Source: Frankia sp. AgB1.9 (GTDB lineage: Bacteria > Actinomycetota > Actinomycetes > Frankiales > Frankiaceae). From it: 51,774 bases of DNA. Under the pieces are notes generated by a model. That model was not told where the DNA came from and did not search any database. It was given only the letters and a program-made list of their open reading frames with translations. The translations under genes were made by a program, and so were the position numbers. The stretch is taken from the NCBI RefSeq assembly GCF_016786355.1, contig NZ_JADWYX010000063.1:1-51774 (forward strand). The letters are read 5' to 3'. Positions 25,733 to 33,647 of the stretch are shown piece after piece (the stretch's first letter is position 1; every line of letters begins with the position of its first letter).

Positions 25733-25799
25733 GACCCGATCGAGCCGGGCCGAGCGACCCGATCGAGCCGGGTTGAGCCGATCGAACCGGGCCGGGCCG
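25733..25799. repeat. 23-bp tandem repeat in a divergent promoter region
   Basis: Two near-identical 23-bp units (GACCCGATCGAGCCGGGCCG-, 25733-25755 and 25756-25778) and a third, partial one to 25799. Each contains CGATCG. It lies between the start of the 42-residue gene (minus) and the LLM oxidoreductase (plus), so it may hold binding sites for a shared regulator. Confidence 0.7.
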
Positions 25800-25859
25800 G
25801 CATGGACTGGGGCCGGGCCGGGTTGACCACTGTCGAGGTCGACCGGGAGGGTGGGCGCT

Positions 25860-26738
25860 GTGAAGGTCAGGATCGGGATCGGACTGGGTGGGGTCTCCGG
25901 CACGGAGCTGTCGGCGCTGGTGAAGAAGATCGCCCAGGTCGACGTGGACTCGCTGTGGCTGTCCGAGCAGCTGTCCAGCCGGGCGGTCGACCCGATGATG
26001 GGGATGGCCTGGGCGCTGGCCCGGACGAACCGGCTCAAGGTTGGCACCGCCGTCAACGTGCTGCCGGGCCGCAATCCGGTCGTCTACGCCAAGCAGCTCG
26101 CGTCGCTGGCGGCGCTCGCCCCGCGGCGGGTGCTACCCGTCGTCGGCCTCGGCCCGGCCCGCCCGGCCGAGCGGGAGGCGTTCCCGGTCCCGGCCGGCCG
26201 GCGGGGCGACGTCTTCGACGAGTCGCTCGTCGTCGTGCGCCGCCTGCTGTCCGAGCCCTCCGTCACCCACCACGGCGAGTTCTTCCACCTGGACGGCTTC
26301 GCGCTCGGCGACCGTCCGGAACGTCCGCTGGATCTCTGGCTCGGCGGTTCCGGCCCGAAGGCGCTGCGCCGGGTCGGCCGGCTCGGCGACGGCTGGCTGC
26401 CGAGCTTCATCACCCCGGCCGAGGCGGCCGCGGGGCTGGCCGCCGTCAACGCCGCGGCCGCCGAGGCGGGCCGCACGGTCGACCCGGAGCATTTCGGCGT
26501 CAGCATCCGGGTCGCCCTCGACGGGCCAGCGCCGGACCTGAAGGCCCTGCGGGCGCGCCGGCCGGAGGTCGACCCGGCCGAGTACCTCCCGGTCGGGTGG
26601 GCCGCCATCCGGGCGAAGGTCGAGGAGTTCGTCGCCGTCGGGTTCAGCAAGTTCGTCCTCTACCCGGCCGTCCGCCCCGAGGACCTCCCGCCCTTCCTCG
26701 ACGCCTTCACCACCGAGCTCAAGCCACTGGAGACCTGA
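25860..26738 (+). CDS. LLM-class F420-dependent oxidoreductase
   Basis: 292 residues. The bacterial-luciferase fold begins VRIGIGLGGVSGTELSALVK. Other family segments are VDSLWLSEQLSSRAVDPMMGMAWALARTNRLKVGTAV, NPVVYAKQLASLAALAPRRVLPVVGLG and the C-terminal WLGGSGPKALRRVGRLGDGWLPSFITP. This resembles the TIGR03854-type F420 oxidoreductases of mycobacteria and Frankia. The GTG at 25860 has GGGAGG nine bases upstream; an in-frame GTG at 25851 is too close to it. It is convergent with the SDR; a small GCCCCG hairpin at 26740-26752 lies in the 22-base gap. The substrate is unknown. Confidence 0.86.
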   Translation: MKVRIGIGLGGVSGTELSALVKKIAQVDVDSLWLSEQLSSRAVDPMMGMAWALARTNRLKVGTAVNVLPGRNPVVYAKQLASLAALAPRRVLPVVGLGPARPAEREAFPVPAGRRGDVFDESLVVVRRLLSEPSVTHHGEFFHLDGFALGDRPERPLDLWLGGSGPKALRRVGRLGDGWLPSFITPAEAAAGLAAVNAAAAEAGRTVDPEHFGVSIRVALDGPAPDLKALRARRPEVDPAEYLPVGWAAIRAKVEEFVAVGFSKFVLYPAVRPEDLPPFLDAFTTELKPLET

Positions 26739-26760
26739 GGCCCCGTCGGGGCGGGTCGGG

Positions 26761-27522
26761 CTAGGTGGCGGTGAAGCCGCCGTCGACGGTCAGGACCTGG
26801 CCGGTGGTGTAGGAGCCGGCGTCGCTGGCCAGGAAGATCAGAGCGGCGGCGAGCTCCTCGGGGTCGCCGGAGCGGCCCAGCAGGACGCGCGGGATCTGGG
26901 CCTCCAGATAGCCGGGCTTGTACTGGTCGGTCATCTCCGAGGCGAAGAAGCCGGGGGCCAGGGCGTTCACCCGGATGCCGCGGCGCGCCCCCCACTGCTG
27001 CGCCAGGTCCCGGGTCAGGCCGATCAGGCCCGCCTTGCTGGCCGAGTACGCCGCCTGCGGCAGGCCCGCGGTGGTCAGGCCCAGGACGCTGGAGATGTTG
27101 ATGATGCTGCTGCCGGGCTTCATCACCCGACCGCAGGCCTGGGCCATCCAGTAGCAGCCGTTCAGGTTGACGTCGATCACCTGACGGAACTGCTCGGGGG
27201 TCTCCCTGGTCGCCGGGTAGGCGGTGCCGACGCCGGCGTTGTTGACCAGCACGTCGACCCGGCCGAAGGCCGCGAGGGCCGCGTCGACGAGCGCCTGGCA
27301 GTCGGCCGGCTCCGCGACGTCCGCTCGGACGGCCACCGCCTTGCGCCCGGCGGCCTCGACGACCGCCTTCGTGTCCTCGAGCCGCTCCACCCGGCGGGCG
27401 CCCAGGGCCACGTCGGCGCCCGCCTCGGCCAGCGCCTTCGCGAACGCGACACCCAGCCCGGCGGACGCGCCGGTCACGACGGCCACCTTGCCGTCCAGGC
27501 GGAAACGGTCGAGCACGGACAC
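26761..27522 (-). CDS. SDR family oxidoreductase
   Basis: 253 residues, classical SDR: VTGASAGLG near the start, NNAGVG, catalytic Ser in ISSVLGL and YSASK in AAYSASKAGLIGLTRDLA. PGFFASEM and the C-terminal YTTGQVLTVDGGFTAT also match 3-oxoacyl-ACP reductase-like (FabG-type) members. The Arg-rich motif after strand 2 (GARRVERL) suggests NADP preference. GTG at 27522 (MSVLDRF) follows GAGGGAG; the longer reading to 27543 has no site. It may work with the neighbouring LLM oxidoreductase in degradation of an unknown compound, but the two are only convergent neighbours. Confidence 0.89.
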   Translation of the reverse strand: MSVLDRFRLDGKVAVVTGASAGLGVAFAKALAEAGADVALGARRVERLEDTKAVVEAAGRKAVAVRADVAEPADCQALVDAALAAFGRVDVLVNNAGVGTAYPATRETPEQFRQVIDVNLNGCYWMAQACGRVMKPGSSIINISSVLGLTTAGLPQAAYSASKAGLIGLTRDLAQQWGARRGIRVNALAPGFFASEMTDQYKPGYLEAQIPRVLLGRSGDPEELAAALIFLASDAGSYTTGQVLTVDGGFTAT

Positions 27523-27629
27523 AGGTTCTCCCTCAGCACACAACGGACGCGGGGCCGGACATCAGGCTAGTGCCGACGGCCGGCCCCGCGCTCGGGTGGA
27601 CGAACCCGGGTCAGCTGGACGAACCTGGA

Positions 27630-28880
27630 TCAGCGCAGGATGCCGGTGTGGCCGAGGGAGTAGCGGCCGGGCTGTGGCCAGACAGACATGCCGTGCGGGC
27701 CGGCGCCGACCGGGATGCGCGCGAGCAGATGCCCGTCCGCCGTCGAGATGGCGTAGACCTCGCGGTTGTAGCGGCCGGACAGCCACAGCACGCTGCCGTC
27801 GGCCGAGACGCCGCCCATGTCGGGGCTGCCGCCGCCGGGGATCTGCCAGCGACCGACGATCCTGCGGGTCGCGAAGTCGATCAGTGAGATCGAGCCCTCG
27901 CCCCGGTTGGAGACGTAGAGGACCTTCGCGTCCCGGCTCGGGTAGAGGCCGTGGGCCCCCTTGCCGGTCGGCATGAAGCCGATCTTGGTGAAGGTCTTCG
28001 CGTCGATCAGGTGAACGCCGTTCGACTGCATGTCGGCGACGTAGAAGACCTCACCCTGCGGGTCGAGCTTGATGTCCTGCGGCATCCCGCCGATGGTCAG
28101 GTAGCCGAGCACCTGGAAGGTCTTCCAGTCGATCTTGACGAGTTTCCCGGAGAACTCGCAGGTGGCGACCAGGAAGCTCTCGTCGGCTGAGTAGTCGATG
28201 TGGTCGACCCCGGGGCAGTCCACGTGCACCTGGTGGACGAGCTGCCAGGTCTGCGCGTCGTAGAAGTCGAGCCGCTCGCGGGCCTCGGCGACGACGATCG
28301 CGTACTTTCCGTCCGGGGTGAAGTACATGTTGTACGGGTCGTCGACCGGGATGTTCGGGCCCTTGGGCTTGCCGGTCGTCGGGTCGACCGGGGTCAGGCT
28401 GTTGGCCAGGTCGTTCGTCACGTACAGCGTCTTCAGATCCCAGGCCGGCACGACGTGCTGCGGGTTCTTCCCGGTGACGTAGTGGTCGATGACCTTGAAC
28501 GTCGTCGGGTCGATGACGTCCACCGAGTTCTGGTCGCTGTTCGGCACGTACACCAGCTGCCGCTGCCCGGCGACGTTCGGGCTCAGGGCGTTCGCGCCGT
28601 CGTGGGAGTAGACGTTGACGCTGGTCGGCGTCGCGGCCGGCGGAAGCTGCGCCGGCATCGTCGTCGTCATGTTCATGCCGGCCATCGGGTCGGACGTCGC
28701 GGCCCCGCCGGCGTTCGCGCTGGTGCTGGAGCATCCGGCCGCGAGCAGCACGGCAGCCAGCAGCGCGGCCACCGGGACGGGCCGGATCCGACGGCCGGGC
28801 CGCCCAGCGCGCGTCGGCGCGGGGCCGGCGGCCGCCGCGCGGCGATGCCCGCCGAGGCGGGCTGAGCTCGTGGATCTCAC
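27630..28880 (-). CDS. Beta-propeller (YVTN-type) lipoprotein with Met-rich segment
   Basis: 416 residues. Basic N-terminus, then a lipoprotein signal ending LLAAVLLAAGC; the mature protein would sit on the outer membrane face. A Met-rich stretch (DPMAGMNMTTTMPAQ) follows, reminiscent of copper-binding linkers. Seven or so propeller blades show the YVTN pattern: LVYVPNSDQNSVDVIDPTTF, TLYVTNDLANSLTPVDPTTG, EVFYVADMQSNGVHLIDAKT and LYVSNRGEGSISLIDFATRR. Likely a surface scaffold or sensor, possibly tied to metals. GTG at 28880 lies 10 bases after GGAGG; GTG 28889 is an alternative but only two bases from it. Confidence 0.83.
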   Translation of the reverse strand: MRSTSSARLGGHRRAAAAGPAPTRAGRPGRRIRPVPVAALLAAVLLAAGCSSTSANAGGAATSDPMAGMNMTTTMPAQLPPAATPTSVNVYSHDGANALSPNVAGQRQLVYVPNSDQNSVDVIDPTTFKVIDHYVTGKNPQHVVPAWDLKTLYVTNDLANSLTPVDPTTGKPKGPNIPVDDPYNMYFTPDGKYAIVVAEARERLDFYDAQTWQLVHQVHVDCPGVDHIDYSADESFLVATCEFSGKLVKIDWKTFQVLGYLTIGGMPQDIKLDPQGEVFYVADMQSNGVHLIDAKTFTKIGFMPTGKGAHGLYPSRDAKVLYVSNRGEGSISLIDFATRRIVGRWQIPGGGSPDMGGVSADGSVLWLSGRYNREVYAISTADGHLLARIPVGAGPHGMSVWPQPGRYSLGHTGILR

Positions 28881-29084
28881 GCGGAACACATCCTCCGTGC
28901 AGCGCCAGTGCCGTGATTCTTGCCGGGGAGCCTCTCAGGGCAGGTCTGGCCATGGCGCGCCGGGGTCCGGTGCTCGCCGTGGTCCTTCGCCGGAGTGGCG
29001 CCGTCTGGCCATCCGAGCGCGGCCCGCTCGGCGCGGAGGCTTCCTGCCCTCCGCGGCGCCGCCGCGAACCTGTAGTGACAGATT

Positions 29085-29112
29085 GCCAACCTAGTGTGAG
29101 CAAGCTGTTGGC
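29085..29112. promoter_or_regulatory. Inverted repeat between propeller and LLM genes
   Basis: GCCAAC (29085-29090) and GTTGGC (29107-29112) form a 6-bp dyad with a 16-base spacer in the divergent promoter region, 60 bases before the oxidoreductase ATG. It is a possible operator, but a 6-bp arm can occur by chance. Confidence 0.3.
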
Positions 29113-29172
29113 GGGCAGACCTGGTGGATGTGCCCGCTTCGCGAACCGCCGGGTTGCTGGTAGGCAGGGAGT

Positions 29173-30096
29173 ATGGACCTTCGGATCTTTGTCGAGCCGC
29201 AGCAGGGCAACACCTACGCCCAGCAGCTGGGCGTCGCTCGTGCCGCCGAGGAGGGCGGATTCGACGCGTTCTTCCGCTCCGACCACTACGCGCGGATCGG
29301 TGGCGGCGACCCGGGCGTCGGGCCGACCGACTCCTGGGTGACACTCGCCGGCCTCGCCCGGGAGACCAGCCGGATCCGGCTGGGCACGATGCTGACCAGC
29401 GCGACGTTCCGCTATCCGGGCCCGCTGGCGATCTCCGTCGCTCAGGTCGACGAGATGAGCGGCGGACGCGTGGAGCTCGGCCTCGGCGCCGGCTGGTACG
29501 AGGCGGAGCACAAGGCCTACGCGATCCCGTTCCCGCCGCTGGCCGAGCGGTTCGACCGGCTCGCCGAGCAGCTTGAGATCATCACCGGCCTGTGGACCGC
29601 GACGGAGACGTTCAGCTTCGAGGGCCGGTACTACACGGTGACCGACAGCCCCGCGCTGCCGAAGCCGGTCCAGTCCCCACGCCCGCCGGTGATCGTCGGC
29701 GGGTTCGGCCCGGTGCGTACGCCGCGACTGGCCGCCCGCTTCGCCGACGAGTACAACGCAGCGTTCCAGCCGGTCGCGGAGGCGGCCCGGCTGTTCGACG
29801 GGACACGCCGGTCCTGCGAGGAGATCGGCCGCGACCCGGGCAGCCTCACCCGCTCGGTCGCGCTGACGGTCTGCTGCGGCCGGGACGACGCCGAGGTCGC
29901 CCGGCGGGCCGCGACGATCGGCCGCGAGGTGCCGGAACTGAAGGAGAACGCCCTCGCCGGCACGCCGGCGGAGATCACCGCCCGCATCGGCGAGTACGCC
30001 AAGATCGGCGCCAACCGCCTGTACCTGCAGCTCCTGGACATGGACGACCTGGACCAGATCGCGCTGCTCGCCGCCGAGGTCCTGCCACAGGTCTGA
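29173..30096 (+). CDS. LLM-class F420-dependent oxidoreductase (TIGR03560 type)
   Basis: 307 residues. It starts MDLRIFVEPQQGNTYAQQLG and carries FFRSDHYARIGGGDPGVGPTDSWVTLAGLARET, GGRVELGLGAGWYEAEHKAYAIPFPP and PVIVGGFGPVRTPRLAARFADEYN. These match the TIGR03560-like F420 oxidoreductases that are abundant in actinomycetes. The GWYEAEH motif is typical. The cofactor would be F420H2 and the substrate is unknown. ATG at 29173 follows AGGCAGGGAGT. It appears to be a single gene. Confidence 0.88.
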   Translation: MDLRIFVEPQQGNTYAQQLGVARAAEEGGFDAFFRSDHYARIGGGDPGVGPTDSWVTLAGLARETSRIRLGTMLTSATFRYPGPLAISVAQVDEMSGGRVELGLGAGWYEAEHKAYAIPFPPLAERFDRLAEQLEIITGLWTATETFSFEGRYYTVTDSPALPKPVQSPRPPVIVGGFGPVRTPRLAARFADEYNAAFQPVAEAARLFDGTRRSCEEIGRDPGSLTRSVALTVCCGRDDAEVARRAATIGREVPELKENALAGTPAEITARIGEYAKIGANRLYLQLLDMDDLDQIALLAAEVLPQV

Positions 30097-30132
30097 GACC
30101 GCCGGGCCGGGCCGTCGGACGTGGTTCGGCGG

Positions 30133-30549
30133 CTACCGGCAGGGCGGCCGGAACATGACCAGGACGGTGGGGTTGCGTCGGGCATAGCGGACCGCCGCCC
30201 GGGTGGCGGAGCCCGACGCCCACACCAGCGTCCAGTCCACCGGCACCAGCCCGACCACGCCGGCCACCCGCTCGTAGAGGTCGTCCTGGACGGCCCGTTC
30301 CGCGGTCTGCGACGCCTGGGCGACCCCGTCCATCCCGAACGCGCAGTACATGCCGGACGTCCAGCGGGCGAACCGCGCCCAGCGGTCGCGCTCGGCGACC
30401 ACCACGAGCCTGGCGCCCGTGCTCACCGCGAGCTCGGCGGCGAGCAGGACATCGGCGAGCTCGCCTGGGTCGCCCACACGCAGACCCACAATCACACTGC
30501 TGCCGGTCGCGACCGTGGTCGCGACGGACCGGTCCTGGGCCTGCTCCAC
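30133..30549 (-). CDS. Universal-stress-protein-like (UspA fold) protein
   Basis: 138 residues. The Rossmann-like pattern fits a UspA single domain: SSVIVGLRVGDPGELADVLLAAELAVSTGARLVVVAE and a C-terminal DWTLVWASGSATRAAVRYAR. The ATP-binding G-2x-G-9x-G-S/T motif would be at WASGSATRAAVRYAR, but the usual glycines are partly missing, so ATP binding is doubtful. AGGAGGAGG lies just before the GTG at 30549. A CRP/GlxR-like site lies 44-60 bases upstream of the start. It is divergent from the SDR at 30943. Confidence 0.72.
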   Translation of the reverse strand: MEQAQDRSVATTVATGSSVIVGLRVGDPGELADVLLAAELAVSTGARLVVVAERDRWARFARWTSGMYCAFGMDGVAQASQTAERAVQDDLYERVAGVVGLVPVDWTLVWASGSATRAAVRYARRNPTVLVMFRPPCR

Positions 30550-30942
30550 GGCCTCCTCCTCGGGTTGCGCCGTCCGACCTGCTTTGGCCGATTGTGACGT
30601 GCCTCATAGGTAAGGGGAAGCCCTATGTCGAAGGAAGCGTGAAAGAACCTGCTTCCGTGCCTCCTAGCGGGGCCCGGGGGAGGTAGTTCCGCATCCCTCG
30701 TGGGTCCATACCCGCACCGAAAGGCGTCAGACGCGCGGCTTCCACTGATACGACGGCAGAAAGTCTCATGCCCGCCGGGCCGGAAGGCCCCGTCCGGCGG
30801 CCTCGGAGCACGGCGCGTGGCCCGATCGTGAAGCCGCTGGCCGGACCATCCCGGCGACGGCCACCAAAGATGGGAGGCTGCTGGCGGACCCGCGCCGCCG
30901 TGGGAGCCAGACGGGGACGTGACGGACGGAACGGAGGCCGGC
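30550..30942. promoter_or_regulatory. Divergent promoter region with two inverted repeats
   Basis: No gene is visible. Besides the CRP-like site there are two spaced dyads: CATAGG-N11-CCTATG at 30605-30627 and GGAAGC-N12-GCTTCC at 30633-30656. They are adjacent, similar in span (23 and 24 bp) and lie between the UspA-like and SDR genes, so either or both may be operators. The remainder (30660-30942) is GC-rich with nothing I can assign. Confidence 0.45.
30593..30608. promoter_or_regulatory. CRP/GlxR-like site upstream of the UspA-like gene
   Basis: TGTGA-CGTGCC-TCATA matches nine of the ten fixed bases of the TGTGA-N6-TCACA consensus of cAMP receptor proteins (CRP, GlxR). It is 44 bases upstream of the UspA-like start codon, a position compatible with promoter control. 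A nucleotidyl cyclase gene lies 1 kb away. Confidence 0.45.
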
Positions 30943-31719
30943 GTGACGGTCGGAGCCGAGTCGATGCCGGCGCAGCGGGGTGTGGCGGTGGTGACCGGCG
31001 GAAGCCGGGGGATCGGCGCGGCGATCGCGGTCGAGCTGGCCAGGAACGGCTGGGACCTGTGCCTGAGCTACCGGACCGACGACGAGGCCGCGGCCGGCGT
31101 GCTGGCTCGCTGCGAGGCCGCGAGTGCCCGGGCGGTCGCCGTGCGGGCCGACGTGTCGTCCAGCGCCGACGTCACCGCCCTGTTCGCCGCGGCCGACCGG
31201 CTTGGCCCGGTCTCGGTCCTGGTCAACAACGCCGGCATCGTCGACCGGCGCGCCCGCGTCGACGAGATGTCGCCCGAGCGGCTGGAACGGATGCTGGCGG
31301 TCAACGTCGTCGGCGCCTTCCTGTGCGCGGGCGCCGCCGTGCGCCGGATGTCGACGCGCTACGGCGGGACGGGTGGCGCGATCGTCAACGTGTCCTCCGT
31401 GGCCGCCCGGCTCGGCAGCCCCGGCGAGTACGTCGACTACGCCGCGTCCAAGGGGGCCGTCGACACGATGACGATCGGTCTGGCCAAGGAGGTCGCCGCC
31501 GAGGGCATCCGGGTCAACGCGGTCCGGCCCGGGATCATCGACACCGAGATCCACGCCAGCGGCGGCCAGCCCGATCGCGCCGCCCTGGTCGGCCCGAACG
31601 CCCCGCTCGGCCGGGCCGGCACCCCCGCCGAGGTCGCCGCGGCGATCCTCTGGTTCTGCCTGCCCGAGTCCTCTTCCTACGCCACCGCGGCCCTTCTCGA
31701 CCTCAGCGGCGGCCGCTGA
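30943..31719 (+). CDS. SDR family oxidoreductase (FabG-like)
   Basis: 258 residues. TGGSRGIG for cofactor binding, NNAGIVDRRARVDEM, catalytic Ser in VSSVAARLG and YAASK in YVDYAASKGAVDTM, then RPGIIDTEIHASGGQPDR. This resembles SDR glucose/3-oxoacyl reductase-like enzymes. GTG at 30943 has GGAGG with a five-base spacer; the GTG at 30919 is less well placed. The 3' end overlaps the convergent cyclase-response regulator gene by 43 bases. Confidence 0.88.
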   Translation: MTVGAESMPAQRGVAVVTGGSRGIGAAIAVELARNGWDLCLSYRTDDEAAAGVLARCEAASARAVAVRADVSSSADVTALFAAADRLGPVSVLVNNAGIVDRRARVDEMSPERLERMLAVNVVGAFLCAGAAVRRMSTRYGGTGGAIVNVSSVAARLGSPGEYVDYAASKGAVDTMTIGLAKEVAAEGIRVNAVRPGIIDTEIHASGGQPDRAALVGPNAPLGRAGTPAEVAAAILWFCLPESSSYATAALLDLSGGR

Positions 31720-33080
31720 CCCACCGGTGCCGTCACACCCCGTATCCCGGCCGACGCGACGGGAACCACGGCCGGCGCGTCCAGCAGGTACGCGTGGACG
31801 GACCCGGCGCGGCCCTTCACGGTCATCGGGGGCAGCGGCGCGAGCATGGCGGCCAGCGGGCCGCGCAGCGCGGTGACCGTCGGCTCGGAGAGCACGATCT
31901 GACCCGCATGGGCAAAGGCCTGCAGCCGGGCAGCGAGGTTCATCGTGTCGCCGACGAGCGTGTACTCGCGGCGGGCCTCCGAGCCGAGCAGCGCGGCGGC
32001 CACCTCGCCAGTGCTGATGCCGATCCCGAGCCCGAAAGGCGTCAGGCCCTCCTGCCGCCAGTGGGCGTTCAGCGCGCGCTGGCGGGCCTGCATCGCGGTC
32101 GCGGCCCGCGTCGCCCGGGTCTGATGGTCGTCCTGCGGGTAGGGCGCTCCGAAGACGGCGATGACGGCGTCACCGGCGTACTGCAGGACCGTTCCCTCCT
32201 CTGCGAGGATCGCCGCGTTCATCTCGCGGCGGTGCGCGTCGAGCAGGCCCGCCAGCACGATCGGGTCGGTGCGCTCGGCGATGGTCGTGTAGCCCCGGAT
32301 GTCCGACATCAGGACGGTGACCGTCAGCCGTTCGGCGGCCTGCCCGGCGCTGGCGTCCTCCCGCAGCTTCTCGGCCAGGCCCCCGGGCAGCAGCCGGGAC
32401 AGCGCCTCGCCCTGCTCGTCGCGGCGCACGATCGCGGCGTGCAGCATCCGCAGCTGGCGCAGCGCGCCGGCCCGGCCGGCACTGGCGCCATGGGCGAGCC
32501 GCAGCAGCAGAGCGTCGATGGCGGCGTTCACGGCGGCCGGGGTGTCGCCCTGGCCGTCGGCGATCGCCCGGATCGAACGGCCCTCGGCGACCTCGCGCAG
32601 CAGTCGCTCCTGGTCGTCGGTCAGGTCGGCGGCGTCCCGGACCGGGCTGAGCACCGCGGCCACGATCCGCGGGTCGAGCATCGCCGCGCCGGCCGCGACC
32701 TCCCGGATCGCCCGAACGAGGATCTCCGGGTCGGCCAGCCGCTCCTTGAGCAGGTAGGCGCAGCCACCCGCGTCGGCGCCGGCCAGCAGGCTGATCCCGT
32801 ACTCCGGCTCGTCGTACTGGGACAGCAGCACGACGCCGGTCCCAGGCGCGCGCCGCCGGATCTCCCGCGCGGCCTCGATGCCCTCGTCGGAAAAGGTCGG
32901 CGGCATCCGGATGTCGGTGACCACGACCTGTGGTCGGTGCTCGCGGGCAAGACGGACGAGCTCGTCGCGGTCGGCGGCGACGCCGACCACGGACACCCCG
33001 GGCACCCGGGCGAGCAAGGCCCGCACCCCGGCACGAACGATCAGGTTGTCGTCCGCCAGCAGAACCCCGATCTGCTCCAT
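31677..33080 (-). CDS. Response regulator fused to a class III nucleotidyl cyclase
   Basis: 467 residues. Receiver domain 4-130: acidic pocket D10/D11, phosphoacceptor D56 in VVVTDIRMP, Lys112. It is followed by a LuxR/NarL-type helix-turn-helix remnant (152-215, LTDDQERLLREVAEGRSIRA). The catalytic CHD runs 250-410 with metal ligands Asp260 (MSDIRGYT) and Asp304 (YAGDAVIAVFG). Asn381 and Arg385 lie in VGDTMNLAAR. The substrate-binding Lys is replaced by Gln300. The protein should make cAMP (or cGMP) under control of phosphorylation. The stop overlaps the SDR by 43 bases. A histidine kinase gene is divergent (33648), a natural partner. The ribosome-binding site at ATG 33080 is weak. Confidence 0.9.
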   Translation of the reverse strand: MEQIGVLLADDNLIVRAGVRALLARVPGVSVVGVAADRDELVRLAREHRPQVVVTDIRMPPTFSDEGIEAAREIRRRAPGTGVVLLSQYDEPEYGISLLAGADAGGCAYLLKERLADPEILVRAIREVAAGAAMLDPRIVAAVLSPVRDAADLTDDQERLLREVAEGRSIRAIADGQGDTPAAVNAAIDALLLRLAHGASAGRAGALRQLRMLHAAIVRRDEQGEALSRLLPGGLAEKLREDASAGQAAERLTVTVLMSDIRGYTTIAERTDPIVLAGLLDAHRREMNAAILAEEGTVLQYAGDAVIAVFGAPYPQDDHQTRATRAATAMQARQRALNAHWRQEGLTPFGLGIGISTGEVAAALLGSEARREYTLVGDTMNLAARLQAFAHAGQIVLSEPTVTALRGPLAAMLAPLPPMTVKGRAGSVHAYLLDAPAVVPVASAGIRGVTAPVGQRPPLRSRRAAVA

Positions 33081-33647
33081 GGTGCTAGTTCAGCCTGGGA
33101 GGTGACCCTCTGCACAGGGGGCTGGTCCCACAGGCACGGTGGTGCCAGTACCACCTTCTCGGGCTTTGCGTCCATAGGACCATCGGCGTGGCGCCCGTTT
33201 TTGGTCGCCGCGTAGCCCCGGAGGCCTTGCTGTTCCGGCGAATCGGGCGAGACCGGGCATTCGGTGACGCTCCTGGTTGGCCGCCGATGGCCCGCCACCA
33301 CCGCTCGGATGATCTGGACGAGGTGAGTCGGTTCGGGTTTATTGGGTGCGGCCCCGCTCGGCCGTGCGGTCGGGTGGACGGGTGCGCCGTGCGCCGCGTG
33401 GCCAGGCGGCCGCTGGTCGCCATGGTGGCTCGGGATCGGCTGGGTAGCTGTTCGCGTGGCCACGCTTCGGCGTAGCGAGCGCGGTACGCTCCGGCACGCA
33501 TCGCGGTGCCGGGGGCGTGATCCTCTCCGACGCGGGGGCTTTGTCCAGGCAGCGGAGGCACGCGCATCGGGAGATCGTCCAGGGCTTGGACCGCGAGTTG
33601 AGCGTTGCCGGTTGGCTCGCGCGGACCGACACCGCATGGGGGGTGAC
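33081..33647. promoter_or_regulatory. 567-base divergent region between cyclase-regulator and histidine kinase
   Basis: Neither strand holds a frame with a ribosome-binding site and protein-like composition; frames here read as Arg/Pro/Ala-rich shadows. Small hairpins such as ACGCTTCGGCGT near 33463 are visible. The length is unusual for this compact window, so promoters for both signalling genes, or a small RNA, could be present, but I see no specific signature. Confidence 0.3.

Noticed and set aside
30768..33215. Plus-strand open frame of 815 codons
   Set aside because: It overlaps the SDR in another frame and the minus-strand cyclase regulator; no ribosome-binding site and no protein-like composition.
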